A stretch of 5,666 bases of DNA, from contig JAWWBG010000166.1 in assembly GCA_033721095.1 (NCBI GenBank), positions 1 through 5,666 of the forward strand, given 5' to 3'. The notes beneath the pieces are model-generated. The model was not told the DNA's origin and did not search any database. It worked only from the letters and a program-made list of their open reading frames with translations. Position 1 is the stretch's first letter. Each line of letters opens with the position of its first letter. Shown piece after piece: positions 1 through 5,666 of this stretch. A program made the position numbers and the translations under genes. Origin of the DNA: JAWWBG01 sp033721095. Lineage in GTDB: Bacteria > Actinomycetota > Nitriliruptoria > Nitriliruptorales > Nitriliruptoraceae.

Positions 1-2373
1 ATCCGCGCGGTCGCGCATGTCGTCGACGTGGTCGTCGAAGATCTGGAGCACGCGGGGCAACTGGCCCATCATGACGGCCGTCTGGAACTGACTCAGCGTC
101 ACGACCGGTGGCGGCGGCCCCTCCGCTTGCTCAATCCGGGACTCGACCTCGTCCAGGGCATCCTGGGCCTGGTCGAAGGCGCCGAGCAGCGCCAGCAGAG
201 CCGCCCGCGACGCGGCGAGCAACAGCCAGGCGTCGTCCTCGTCGGCCCCGAGGTCTGCGAGTGCCTTCATGCCCCGCTCGACCACTTGGAACGATTCCTC
301 GACGCGGAACGCCCAGGCCAGCTCGATGGCGATCTCCGTGACCAGCGTGCTGACTGCCTCGATGTCGCCGAGCTCGACGAAGATGTCGAGCGCCTCCATG
401 AACCGCGGAAGCGAGGCCTCCCAACCAGCGATGCTCCGCAGCGCCGAGCCGAGGCCGCGCAGCGCCGTTGCCTGCTGCACCGTGCCGGTACCGGCCAGCT
501 CGACGGCTCGTTCGAAGAGGTTGCGGGCATCCGCATTTGCGGTCGCCTCGAGCGCGGCCGTGCCAGCCGCGATGCACACTTCGCACGTCTCGTGATCATC
601 GGCCATGCCGCCGGCGGCGACGAGATGTTCGGCGATCGTCGGCGCCGACTGCGGGTGGAGGCCGTACAGGTCCCGTAGCGCCTCGGCGGCGCGCAGGTGC
701 AGCTGCTGTCGTCGGATGACGGTGAGCTCGTCGAGGACAGCGTCACGAATGAGGTCGTGCGCGAACGTGACCAGCGTCCGGCCGGCCCCGTCGACCTCGG
801 TGATGGCCAGCCCGGCCTTCTCGGCGATGTCGAGCGCGTCGACGAGTTCGGCCGGCGCCACGTCCGCGACACGTCCGGCCACCTTGAGCTCGGCCGAACG
901 CCCGATGACGGCGGCGCAGGCCAGGACCCGACGGACGTCGGCATCGACGCGGTCCAGCCGTGCCTGGAGCACCAACCGGATCGAGTCAGGCACTGTTGCC
1001 CCCGTGAGGTCTGGTGCCGCCAGCCAGGTTCCGTCGTCGTCGAAGCCAATCCGCTCTTCACGCAGGTGCAGGACGAGCTCGGTCACGTAGAAGGGGTTGC
1101 CGCCCGTCTTCGCAGCGACCTGTTCGACAACCCCTGGTGGCGTCGGTTGCCCGGTCAGGGCACCGAGCAGCTGGCCGACCCCGTCCTCGTCGAGCGGTTG
1201 GAGATCCACGAGGGCGAGGTCGCGCTCCTTGACGGCGCGGGCGACCACCGAGGCCAACGGCTGCTCGGGCGGACGGGCCGTCCCGATGAACAGGATCGGA
1301 AAGTGCTGGACGTGGGGCGCGGTCTCCTCCAGCAAGGCGATCGAGGCCTCGTCGGCCCAATGGAGATCGTCGATCACCAGCACGAGCGGGCGCGTCGCCG
1401 ATCCTCGTGCGATGAATCCGGCCACGCTCTCGAGGATCCAGCGGCGCTCCTGGTCCGACGGCAGCCGCTGGGGCTCCGGGATGTCGGGGAACATGGTGCG
1501 GAGCTCGGGCAGGACACGCGCGATCTCGGCGCCGGCGTCGCCCAGTGCATCGTGCAGTGTGTCGGCGTCGGTGTCCTCGATCCCGGCGCGAAGGAGGTCG
1601 ACCCAGGGTGCGAACGGCGTCGCGACACCCCGTTCGGAGCAGCGGGCGCGCAGCACCCGGAACCCACGCTGGCCGGCCTCGAGGGCGATCTCCTCGGCCA
1701 GCCGGGACTTGCCCACGCCCGCCGGCCCCTGGATGAGGACGGCCGACCCGGTTCCCCGAGCCGCGTCGTCGAGAGCCGTGAGCAGCCGCTGGTGTTCGGG
1801 ACCCCGGGCGACCAGAGGAATGCGATCGTCGGCTGGCACCTCCGGGACACCGGCCACGGCGTGCAGCGACCAGGGCTCGTCGAAGCCCTTCAACTCGTGC
1901 TCGCCGACTGCCTCCCACGTGACGCCGTCGAGCGACCCGGCGAGCGCCTTGACCACATCCGAAACCAGCGTCTGCCCGCCGGCGGCCTTCGCCTGGATCC
2001 GCGCGGCGGCATGCACCGCCTGCCCGAACAGGTCACCGTCACGGGCGACGACCTCGCCCGTGTGCATGCCGATGCGGATCCGCAGTGGCCGATCGGCAGG
2101 GCCCAGGCGTGCCCGCTCGATGGCGGCCTGGAGACCCACCCCGAACTCCACGGCCCGCCGCGTCGAGGTGAAGACGAGGAGGAACCCGTCACCCAGTGCC
2201 TTGACCTCGGTGCCGCCGTGCTCGAGCAGCAGCTTGCGGACCAGGTCGTCGTGCTCGGCGAGGATCTCGTGGCCGCGGTCGTCACCAACGGCCGACCGGA
2301 GGGCGGTCGAGCCCTCGACGTCCGTGAACACGACGGTCACCGTGCCCTCGGGCAGGGCCTGGCTGTCGGCCAT
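1..2373 (-). CDS. Cyclase-ATPase-TPR signalling protein (class III nucleotide cyclase + AAA/STAND ATPase), 3' end outside window
   Basis: Reading from ATG at 2373, 791 codons are open to the left edge, so the C-terminus is missing. Residues 10-170 form a class III nucleotide cyclase domain: FTDVEGST carries metal ligand Asp18, and KALGDGF carries purine-contacting Lys58 and metal ligand Asp62. Asp114 and Arg125 sit where substrate-specifying Asp and transition-state Arg are expected, 11 residues apart as in mammalian cyclases. The catalytic Asn position holds His121. Lys58/Asp114 suggest ATP rather than GTP as substrate. Residues 185-360 are an ATPase domain (AAA_16-like): Walker A GPAGVGKS at 216-223 and Walker B LVIDDLHWAD at 332-341. 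GGNPFYV at 424-430 is typical of these ATPases. From about 560 the protein is alpha-helical and TPR/MalT-like. No membrane segment is seen, so it is probably cytoplasmic. The order resembles mammalian soluble adenylyl cyclase and actinobacterial cyclase-LuxR regulators. A C-terminal LuxR helix-turn-helix could lie beyond the window. The family is certain; cyclase activity is inferred. Confidence 0.93.
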   Translation of the reverse strand, partial: MADSQALPEGTVTVVFTDVEGSTALRSAVGDDRGHEILAEHDDLVRKLLLEHGGTEVKALGDGFLLVFTSTRRAVEFGVGLQAAIERARLGPADRPLRIRIGMHTGEVVARDGDLFGQAVHAAARIQAKAAGGQTLVSDVVKALAGSLDGVTWEAVGEHELKGFDEPWSLHAVAGVPEVPADDRIPLVARGPEHQRLLTALDDAARGTGSAVLIQGPAGVGKSRLAEEIALEAGQRGFRVLRARCSERGVATPFAPWVDLLRAGIEDTDADTLHDALGDAGAEIARVLPELRTMFPDIPEPQRLPSDQERRWILESVAGFIARGSATRPLVLVIDDLHWADEASIALLEETAPHVQHFPILFIGTARPPEQPLASVVARAVKERDLALVDLQPLDEDGVGQLLGALTGQPTPPGVVEQVAAKTGGNPFYVTELVLHLREERIGFDDDGTWLAAPDLTGATVPDSIRLVLQARLDRVDADVRRVLACAAVIGRSAELKVAGRVADVAPAELVDALDIAEKAGLAITEVDGAGRTLVTFAHDLIRDAVLDELTVIRRQQLHLRAAEALRDLYGLHPQSAPTIAEHLVAAGGMADDHETCEVCIAAGTAALEATANADARNLFERAVELAGTGTVQQATALRGLGSALRSIAGWEASLPRFMEALDIFVELGDIEAVSTLVTEIAIELAWAFRVEESFQVVERGMKALADLGADEDDAWLLLAASRAALLALLGAFDQAQDALDEVESRIEQAEGPPPPVVTLSQFQTAVMMGQLPRVLQIFDDHVDDMRDRAD

Positions 2374-2378
2374 CGGCA

Positions 2379-2385
2379 CCCCCTC
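2379..2385 (-). promoter_or_regulatory. Ribosome-binding site of the cyclase-ATPase gene
   Basis: On the minus strand GAGGGGG lies 5 nt before the ATG at 2373. It supports that start, which also places the FTDVEGST motif 16 residues from the N-terminus, as usual in the family. The 59-bp gap to the SDR stop codon (2374-2432) shows no obvious terminator hairpin with a T tract. Confidence 0.6.
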
Positions 2386-2432
2386 GCGGTGCTCGCAGGC
2401 TACGACACGGTCGCTGGGCAGCCGCCCGAGCG

Positions 2433-3323
2433 TCAGCCCTCGAGCGCTGCTCGCAGGGCCGGGACGACTTCGTCGTGCACGAACGTGAACCCGGCCTCGA
2501 GCAGGCGCCCGGGCTGGACCCGCTGGGAGCTGGTCGCCAGGACGACACCCATCTCGCCATAGAGCAGCCGCAGTGCCAGGACGGGGACCGGCAGGACCGT
2601 GGGCCGCCGCATGACCTCGCCGAGGGCCTTCGTGAACTCGCGGTTGGTGACCGGTGTCGGCGACACCAGGTTGAAGGGGCCCGTCAGGTCGTCCCGCTCC
2701 AGCAGGAACCTGATGGCCCGAATGGTGTCCTCGAGCCCGATCCAGGGGATGTACTGGCGACCGTCGCCGATCCGTCCTCCAAGGCCCAGCGAGAACGGCA
2801 ACCGCACCTTCGAAATGAGCGGCCCGTCGTCCGCGAGCACCACGCCGTTGCGCATGATGCAGACGCGCGCACCGGCATCGACCGCCGGTTGGGTGGCGGC
2901 CTCCCAGTCCTTGCAGACCTCGGCAAGAAAGTCGTCGCCCGGCGCGCTGCCCTCGCTGAGGACCTCGTCGCCGCGGCTGCCGTAGTACCCGACCGCAGAG
3001 GCACTCAGGAGGGCCGGCTTGTCATCGAGGCTGGCGATGGCCTCCGCCACGAGACGCGTCCCGAGCCTTCGCGACTCGGCGATCTCGCGGCGCACGGCCT
3101 CCGACCAGCGGCGGGCCCCGATGGGTTCGCCGGCGAGGTGCACGACCGCGTCGAGGCCGACCAGCTGGGCCGCATCGAGGATCCCCTCGGCCGGCTGCCA
3201 GCGGATCGAGTCCGGCCCGGCCCGTGACCGCACGACCGGCACCACCTCATGTCCATCCGCTCGCAGCGAGGCGCCGAGGGCCTGCCCGAGCAGACCGGTC
3301 GACCCGGTGATGGCAACACGCAC
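2433..3323 (-). CDS. TIGR01777-family epimerase-like atypical SDR (SDR39U1/YfcH type)
   Basis: This 296-residue protein is close to the usual family length of about 300. The N-terminal Rossmann fold begins at once with ITGSTGLLG (5-13), the GxxGxxG NAD(P)-binding loop, followed by HLAGEPI (62-68). SASAVGYYG at 107-115 and DFLAEVCKDWE at 131-141 are hallmarks of TIGR01777 proteins. The SDR YxxxK lysine is absent (Arg117 or Gly118 at that spacing). Human SDR39U1 also lacks it from memory, so this is a family trait and not damage. The C-terminal part (about 240-296) matches the DUF1731 region, with QRVQPGRLLEAGFTF at 267-281. No signal peptide or membrane helix is seen, so it should be a cytosolic NAD(P)-binding protein. 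Its substrate is unknown; some relatives are labelled cell-division inhibitors on thin evidence. The GTG at 3323 was chosen because GGGAGG lies 5 nt upstream and the Rossmann strand starts immediately. The upstream ATG at 3452 would add 43 unrelated basic residues and overlap the divergent gene. It probably heads a two-gene unit with the cyclase. Confidence 0.93.
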   Translation of the reverse strand: MRVAITGSTGLLGQALGASLRADGHEVVPVVRSRAGPDSIRWQPAEGILDAAQLVGLDAVVHLAGEPIGARRWSEAVRREIAESRRLGTRLVAEAIASLDDKPALLSASAVGYYGSRGDEVLSEGSAPGDDFLAEVCKDWEAATQPAVDAGARVCIMRNGVVLADDGPLISKVRLPFSLGLGGRIGDGRQYIPWIGLEDTIRAIRFLLERDDLTGPFNLVSPTPVTNREFTKALGEVMRRPTVLPVPVLALRLLYGEMGVVLATSSQRVQPGRLLEAGFTFVHDEVVPALRAALEG

Positions 3324-3328
3324 GATGA

Positions 3329-3334
3329 CCTCCC
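3329..3334 (-). promoter_or_regulatory. Ribosome-binding site deciding the GTG start of the SDR gene
   Basis: On the minus strand GGGAGG lies 5 nt before GTG at 3323. It decides between this start and the in-frame ATG at 3452, which would reach into the divergent hydrolase gene. Confidence 0.75.
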
Positions 3335-3377
3335 GCTGCTCCGCCAGCGACGATAGGCCGTGCCTCGCTTGTACGGT

Positions 3378-3404
3378 CCGTTCGTCCCGAGGGCGGGCCG
3401 TTCG
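3378..3404. repeat. Short direct repeat CCGTTCG x2 with a GTTC-GA-GAAC inverted repeat
   Basis: CCGTTCG occurs at 3378-3384 and again at 3398-3404, 20 bp start to start, about two helical turns. The second copy overlaps GTTCGAGAAC (3400-3409), whose GTTC/GAAC arms flank two bases, and also CCGTT/AACGG arms at 3398-3402 and 3410-3414. The location between divergent genes would suit an operator, but the elements are short and could arise by chance in GC-rich DNA. Confidence 0.25.
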
Positions 3405-3430
3405 AGAACAACGGCGCTGCCGAGTCGAGC

Positions 3431-3436
3431 GGGAGG
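3431..3436 (+). promoter_or_regulatory. Ribosome-binding site deciding the GTG start of the hydrolase gene
   Basis: GGGAGG lies 6 nt before GTG at 3443, supporting a GTG start for the membrane-anchored hydrolase. The next in-frame ATG is codon 9, inside the first predicted membrane helix, and would shorten that helix. Confidence 0.75.
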
Positions 3437-3442
3437 ACCAGC

Positions 3443-4852
3443 GTGCGGCCATTCGAGTGGCTGCTCATGGTTGGCACCACGGCCGCCCTGGGCGTGCTGG
3501 CGCCGTGGAGCTGGCAGGTCCGCGGCCGCTGGCGTTGGCGGCTTGGGTACGCCACGATCGGCGTGGCCGCCGCGGGCCTCCTGCTGCACGTGTTCCTCGA
3601 GGGCGCACGCTGGCAGCTGACGATCGTCTACGTCACGCTCGTGCTGTTGGTGCTGGCTGCGCTGCGACATCCGCTGCGTTCGCTGCCACCCCCGGCCGAG
3701 GCGTCGTTGACGGGTCCGGTCGCCCGCGCGTTTGCGGCGACGACCGCACTGGCCGTGGTCCTGTCCGGCGCAACGGCATGGGCGCTGCCCGTGCCCACCC
3801 TCGAGCCCCCGGTGGGGCCGCATCACGTGGGCACGCGCACCTTCGCGCTGACGGACGCGAGTCGACCAGAGGTCTGGACGGAGACGCCTGACGATGTTCG
3901 GGAGTTCCCCGTCCAGGTCTGGTATCCGACGGCCGTGGCCGACGGCCGACGCGCGCCCCTGACGACGCGCGCCGACGTCCTGTCCGAGGCCGCCGCGTCC
4001 TGGCTGGGGCTCCCCGACTTCACGCTGTCACATCTGTCGCTCGTGGAGACCTCGGCCGTGGCCAACGCACCGCTGGCCAGTCCGACTGCGGCGCCATGGC
4101 CAGTCGTCATCTATTCACACGGGTGGGGTGGTTTCCGTTCGCAGCACCTCAGCCTGATGGAACGACTCGCGGCGAATGGCCACGTCGTCCTTGCCATCGA
4201 CCACACGCACGCGGCCCTCGCCAGCGTGTTCCCGGATGGCCACGCCTTCCCGATCAATCGGGAGACGTTGCCCGCCGAGCCAGCCGAGGCCTACGCGGCC
4301 GCCTCGATCGTGCTCATCGAGACCTATGCCCGCGACATCCAGTTCCTGATCGAGGAGTTGCGCAGCGATCGGCTGCCCATTCCGCTCAGCGCGACCGAGC
4401 TCGACGTCGAGCGGATTGCGCTGGTCGGCCATTCCGCGGGCGGTGGCGCCGCCATGCTCGCATGCTCGAGGACGTCGAGCTGCGCGACCGTTGTCGGCCT
4501 AGACCCGTGGGTCGACCCCCTGCCCGACGACGTGATCAGCGCCGGACTTGCCGTCCCTCTGGTGACGCTGCGCACGGCGGAATGGATGGAGGAGCCCAAC
4601 GACGACAACCTGCGTCGGATCCACGCCTCGTCCGCGGACCAGCGGCTCCTGCACGTCGCAGGCGCAGTGCACCGGGACTTCACGATGGCCAGCGACCTGA
4701 CACCCTTTGCCCAGCAGGTCGGACTGACGGGCGCCACCGGCGGGGTCCGCGTCCGCGAGATCGCGGAGGAGCTTGTCCTGGACACCCTCGCGCGGGTGCT
4801 GCGGGATGCCGGACCGAGTCAACGAACGTGGCCGGAGGTCCAGGAGGGCTGA
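3443..4852 (+). CDS. Membrane-anchored PAF-acetylhydrolase-family (Lp-PLA2-like) alpha/beta hydrolase
   Basis: The 469-residue protein has an N-terminal membrane part and a C-terminal serine hydrolase. Hydrophobic stretches at about 5-22, 37-52, 58-74 and 97-115 suggest four helices. The arginine cluster at 27-33 and basic residues at 75-79 suggest cytoplasmic loops, placing the N-terminus and the catalytic domain outside (inference). From about 130 the sequence follows the PAF-acetylhydrolase/Lp-PLA2 family: VQVWYP at 157-162, oxyanion region YSHGWGGFRS at 224-233, nucleophile elbow GHSAGG with Ser331, Asp354 in GLDPW, and His410 in AVHRDF. The triad order and flanking motifs match human plasma PAF-acetylhydrolase (GHSFGG, LDAW, VHQNF, recalled from memory). 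It should cleave short or oxidised acyl esters, lipid esters or polyesters; the real substrate is unknown. Cys341 and Cys347 are the only cysteines and could form a disulfide, fitting an extracytoplasmic domain. It is divergent from the SDR-cyclase pair and convergent with the amidase gene. The family call is firm; topology and substrate are inferred. Confidence 0.9.
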   Translation: MRPFEWLLMVGTTAALGVLAPWSWQVRGRWRWRLGYATIGVAAAGLLLHVFLEGARWQLTIVYVTLVLLVLAALRHPLRSLPPPAEASLTGPVARAFAATTALAVVLSGATAWALPVPTLEPPVGPHHVGTRTFALTDASRPEVWTETPDDVREFPVQVWYPTAVADGRRAPLTTRADVLSEAAASWLGLPDFTLSHLSLVETSAVANAPLASPTAAPWPVVIYSHGWGGFRSQHLSLMERLAANGHVVLAIDHTHAALASVFPDGHAFPINRETLPAEPAEAYAAASIVLIETYARDIQFLIEELRSDRLPIPLSATELDVERIALVGHSAGGGAAMLACSRTSSCATVVGLDPWVDPLPDDVISAGLAVPLVTLRTAEWMEEPNDDNLRRIHASSADQRLLHVAGAVHRDFTMASDLTPFAQQVGLTGATGGVRVREIAEELVLDTLARVLRDAGPSQRTWPEVQEG

Positions 4853-4877
4853 GCCCACGCTGTTGTCGAAACGCCGG
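4853..4877. other. 25-bp convergent gap with no visible terminator
   Basis: The stop codons of the plus-strand hydrolase (TGA, 4850-4852) and minus-strand amidase (TGA, read from 4880 to 4878) face each other across 25 bp. I see no stem-loop with a T tract in the gap. Transcripts from the two sides probably overlap at their 3' ends, or terminate by Rho or inside the opposite gene. Confidence 0.5.
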
Positions 4878-5660
4878 TCAGCGCGGCCGGTCGGCCACGA
4901 ACGGCCAGCGCTTGCGCACTGTGCGCACACGCTCGGGGTCGACGTCGGCAACCAGCAGCGCCGCCGACTCCCGGGCCCTGGCGACCACCTCACCGAAGGG
5001 CCCGACGATCGCGGAGCCGCCGCCGTACTCCAGCCTGCCGCCGACACCGACGCGATTGACACCGACGACCCATGCCTGGTTCTCGATCGCACGTGCGACG
5101 AGCAGCGCGGACCAGTGCTCCTCGCGCGGCCGTGGCCAGTTCGCGATCACGAGGTGGCAGTCGACGCGCGGCGCCAGCGGCCAGAAGTCCTCACCGAAGC
5201 GCAGGTCGTAGCAGACGTGGAGCGAGCAGCGGACGCCCTCGACGTCCACGACGACCACCTCGCTTCCGGGCTCGTAGTGCTCGTCCTCGCCACCGAACGA
5301 GAACAGGTGCCGCTTCGCGTACCGGTGAACGGAGCCATCGGGCGCTGCAAGGACGAACCGGTTGTGCGGCCGCGCGTGCCCGGGGTCGCGCTCGGCGATC
5401 GACCCGCCAATCCAGATGTCGTGCTCCTGCGCGAGGGTTGCGAGGAAGGTGCTCGACGGCCCATCGATCGGCTCACCGATGATGGCCGTGTTCATCGAGA
5501 AGCCGGTCGCGAACATCTCGGGCAGGACCAGCAGCCGAGCGCCCGCGGCCACTGCGCCTGTCGCACCTTCACGAACGCGCTGCCAATTGGCCTCGCGGTC
5601 CTCCCAGGCGATGTCGTATTGCAGGGCAGCGACACGCAGGCTCACGACGGCGTCCGACAT
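4878..5660 (-). CDS. Nitrilase-superfamily carbon-nitrogen hydrolase, omega-amidase-like (YafV/NIT2 type)
   Basis: The 260-residue protein spans the whole nitrilase fold (E. coli YafV is about 256). The catalytic triad is complete: Glu48 in LPEMFATGFSM, Lys116 in KRHLFSF and Cys150 in HVCYDLRF. A further glutamate region follows the lysine (EDEHYEPG, 125-132). PEMF-TGFSM, KRHLF, EHY and CYDLRF are shared with YafV-type omega-amidases, which hydrolyse 2-oxoglutaramate or 2-oxosuccinamate to the 2-oxo acid and ammonia. They clean up products of glutamine transamination and can feed methionine salvage. The WPFVADR end (253-259) is also common in this clade. It should be cytosolic and homomultimeric. 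The ATG at 5660 suits the family, whose first beta-strand (RVAALQ) begins within ten residues. Only six bases lie upstream in the window, so its ribosome-binding site, promoter and any operon partner are not visible; a start further upstream cannot be excluded. The family is near certain; the precise substrate is inferred by motif similarity. Confidence 0.93.
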   Translation of the reverse strand: MSDAVVSLRVAALQYDIAWEDREANWQRVREGATGAVAAGARLLVLPEMFATGFSMNTAIIGEPIDGPSSTFLATLAQEHDIWIGGSIAERDPGHARPHNRFVLAAPDGSVHRYAKRHLFSFGGEDEHYEPGSEVVVVDVEGVRCSLHVCYDLRFGEDFWPLAPRVDCHLVIANWPRPREEHWSALLVARAIENQAWVVGVNRVGVGGRLEYGGGSAIVGPFGEVVARARESAALLVADVDPERVRTVRKRWPFVADRPR

Positions 5661-5666
5661 CGGCGG

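Larger units (their letters stand above)
3324..3442. promoter_or_regulatory. Divergent intergenic region between the SDR and hydrolase genes
   Basis: The two genes are transcribed away from each other from GTG codons at 3323 (minus) and 3443 (plus), so these 119 bp probably hold both promoters, or leaderless or upstream promoters reaching into the flanking genes. I looked for -35/-10 pairs on both strands. TATCGT at about 3349-3354 on the minus strand is a weak -10 candidate without a good -35, and nothing convincing is seen on the plus strand. The nine bases AGCGGGAGG occur once on each strand (3329-3337 minus, 3428-3436 plus) and form a perfect inverted repeat across the region. They contain the two ribosome-binding sites, which explains the similarity. 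Confidence 0.6.

Noticed and set aside
111..117. Loss of the SDR-type YxxxK motif was considered as a sign of a dead enzyme (residues of the SDR protein, encoded near 2973-2993)
   Set aside because: TIGR01777 proteins such as human SDR39U1 also lack the classical lysine at this spacing, so it is a family feature and not decay.
1058..1918. A 286-codon minus-strand frame, and others at 267-1061 and 1374-1850
   Set aside because: They are in other minus-strand registers than the real gene, rich in Arg, Pro and Ser, with no motifs. The true frame has continuous catalytic motifs through the same DNA.
697..2562. A 621-codon plus-strand open frame, with a second one at 28-678 in the same frame
   Set aside because: It is codon-aligned antisense to the cyclase-ATPase gene. 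GC-rich codons with G/C at third positions rarely give stops on the opposite strand in this register. Its translation shows no recognisable domain, while the minus strand shows cyclase and Walker motifs.
3380..3409. Possible LexA/SOS box from GTTC and GAAC half-sites
   Set aside because: The order and spacing (GTTC-2-GAAC, and GTTC repeated 20 bp apart) do not match the actinobacterial GAAC-N4-GTTC box or the GTTC-N7-GTTC type, and neither flanking gene is a usual SOS gene.
3324..3452. N-terminal extension of the SDR to an ATG at 3452
   Set aside because: It would add 43 Arg/Ser-rich residues with no homology pattern, overlap the start of the divergent hydrolase and ignore the strong ribosome-binding site before GTG at 3323.
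4913..4927. Near-perfect palindrome TGCGCACTGTGCGCA, possible terminator hairpin for the hydrolase
   Set aside because: It lies inside the amidase coding sequence, encodes part of a Val-Arg-Thr-Val-Arg stretch, has no T tract and is well explained by repeated Val-Arg codons.
4096..5211. A 371-codon plus-strand frame overlapping the hydrolase and amidase genes
   Set aside because: It is Arg/Pro-rich, lacks motifs, and crosses the ends of two genes whose catalytic triads are intact in other frames.
1..5666. Search for mobile elements, CRISPR arrays, RNA genes, toxin-antitoxin or defence modules
   Set aside because: No terminal inverted repeats, transposase or integrase motifs, regularly spaced repeats, tRNA-like cloverleaf or rRNA segments were seen. 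Four ordinary genes fill nearly the whole window.

Overview
The window is high-GC DNA (roughly 70% by eye), with strong G/C preference at third codon positions, GTG used as a start codon, purine-rich ribosome-binding sites and tightly packed genes. This fits an actinobacterial chromosome, possibly a less-studied lineage, but no gene here fixes the taxonomy. I see no tRNA, rRNA, CRISPR array, insertion sequence, integrase or phage gene. All four genes have ordinary chromosomal character.

Layout from left to right. (1) Minus strand, 2373 down to the left edge and beyond: a very large signalling protein with an N-terminal class III adenylate/guanylate cyclase domain, an AAA/STAND-type ATPase and a TPR-like helical C-terminus. 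It is open for all 791 visible codons and has no stop in the window. (2) Minus strand, 3323 to 2433: a TIGR01777/SDR39U1-type atypical SDR (NAD(P)-dependent epimerase-like), 59 bp upstream of the cyclase gene and probably co-transcribed with it. (3) A 119-bp divergent intergenic region, 3324-3442, with a clear Shine-Dalgarno sequence at each end. (4) Plus strand, 3443 to 4852: a membrane-anchored alpha/beta hydrolase of the platelet-activating-factor acetylhydrolase (Lp-PLA2) family, with four predicted N-terminal membrane helices. (5) Minus strand, 5660 to 4878: a nitrilase-superfamily omega-amidase-like enzyme (YafV/NIT2 type), convergent with the hydrolase and separated from it by only 25 bp.

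No shared pathway links the four genes. The SDR and cyclase may form a transcription unit, and the hydrolase is divergent from it. The hydrolase is probably a cell-surface esterase or phospholipase, the amidase probably repairs or recycles omega-amides of 2-oxo acids, and the cyclase-ATPase is probably a cytoplasmic signal-transducing ATPase. I did not find a convincing new system. The points most worth a second look are the substituted catalytic residue in the cyclase domain and the membrane-tethered PAF-acetylhydrolase architecture with a lone cysteine pair.
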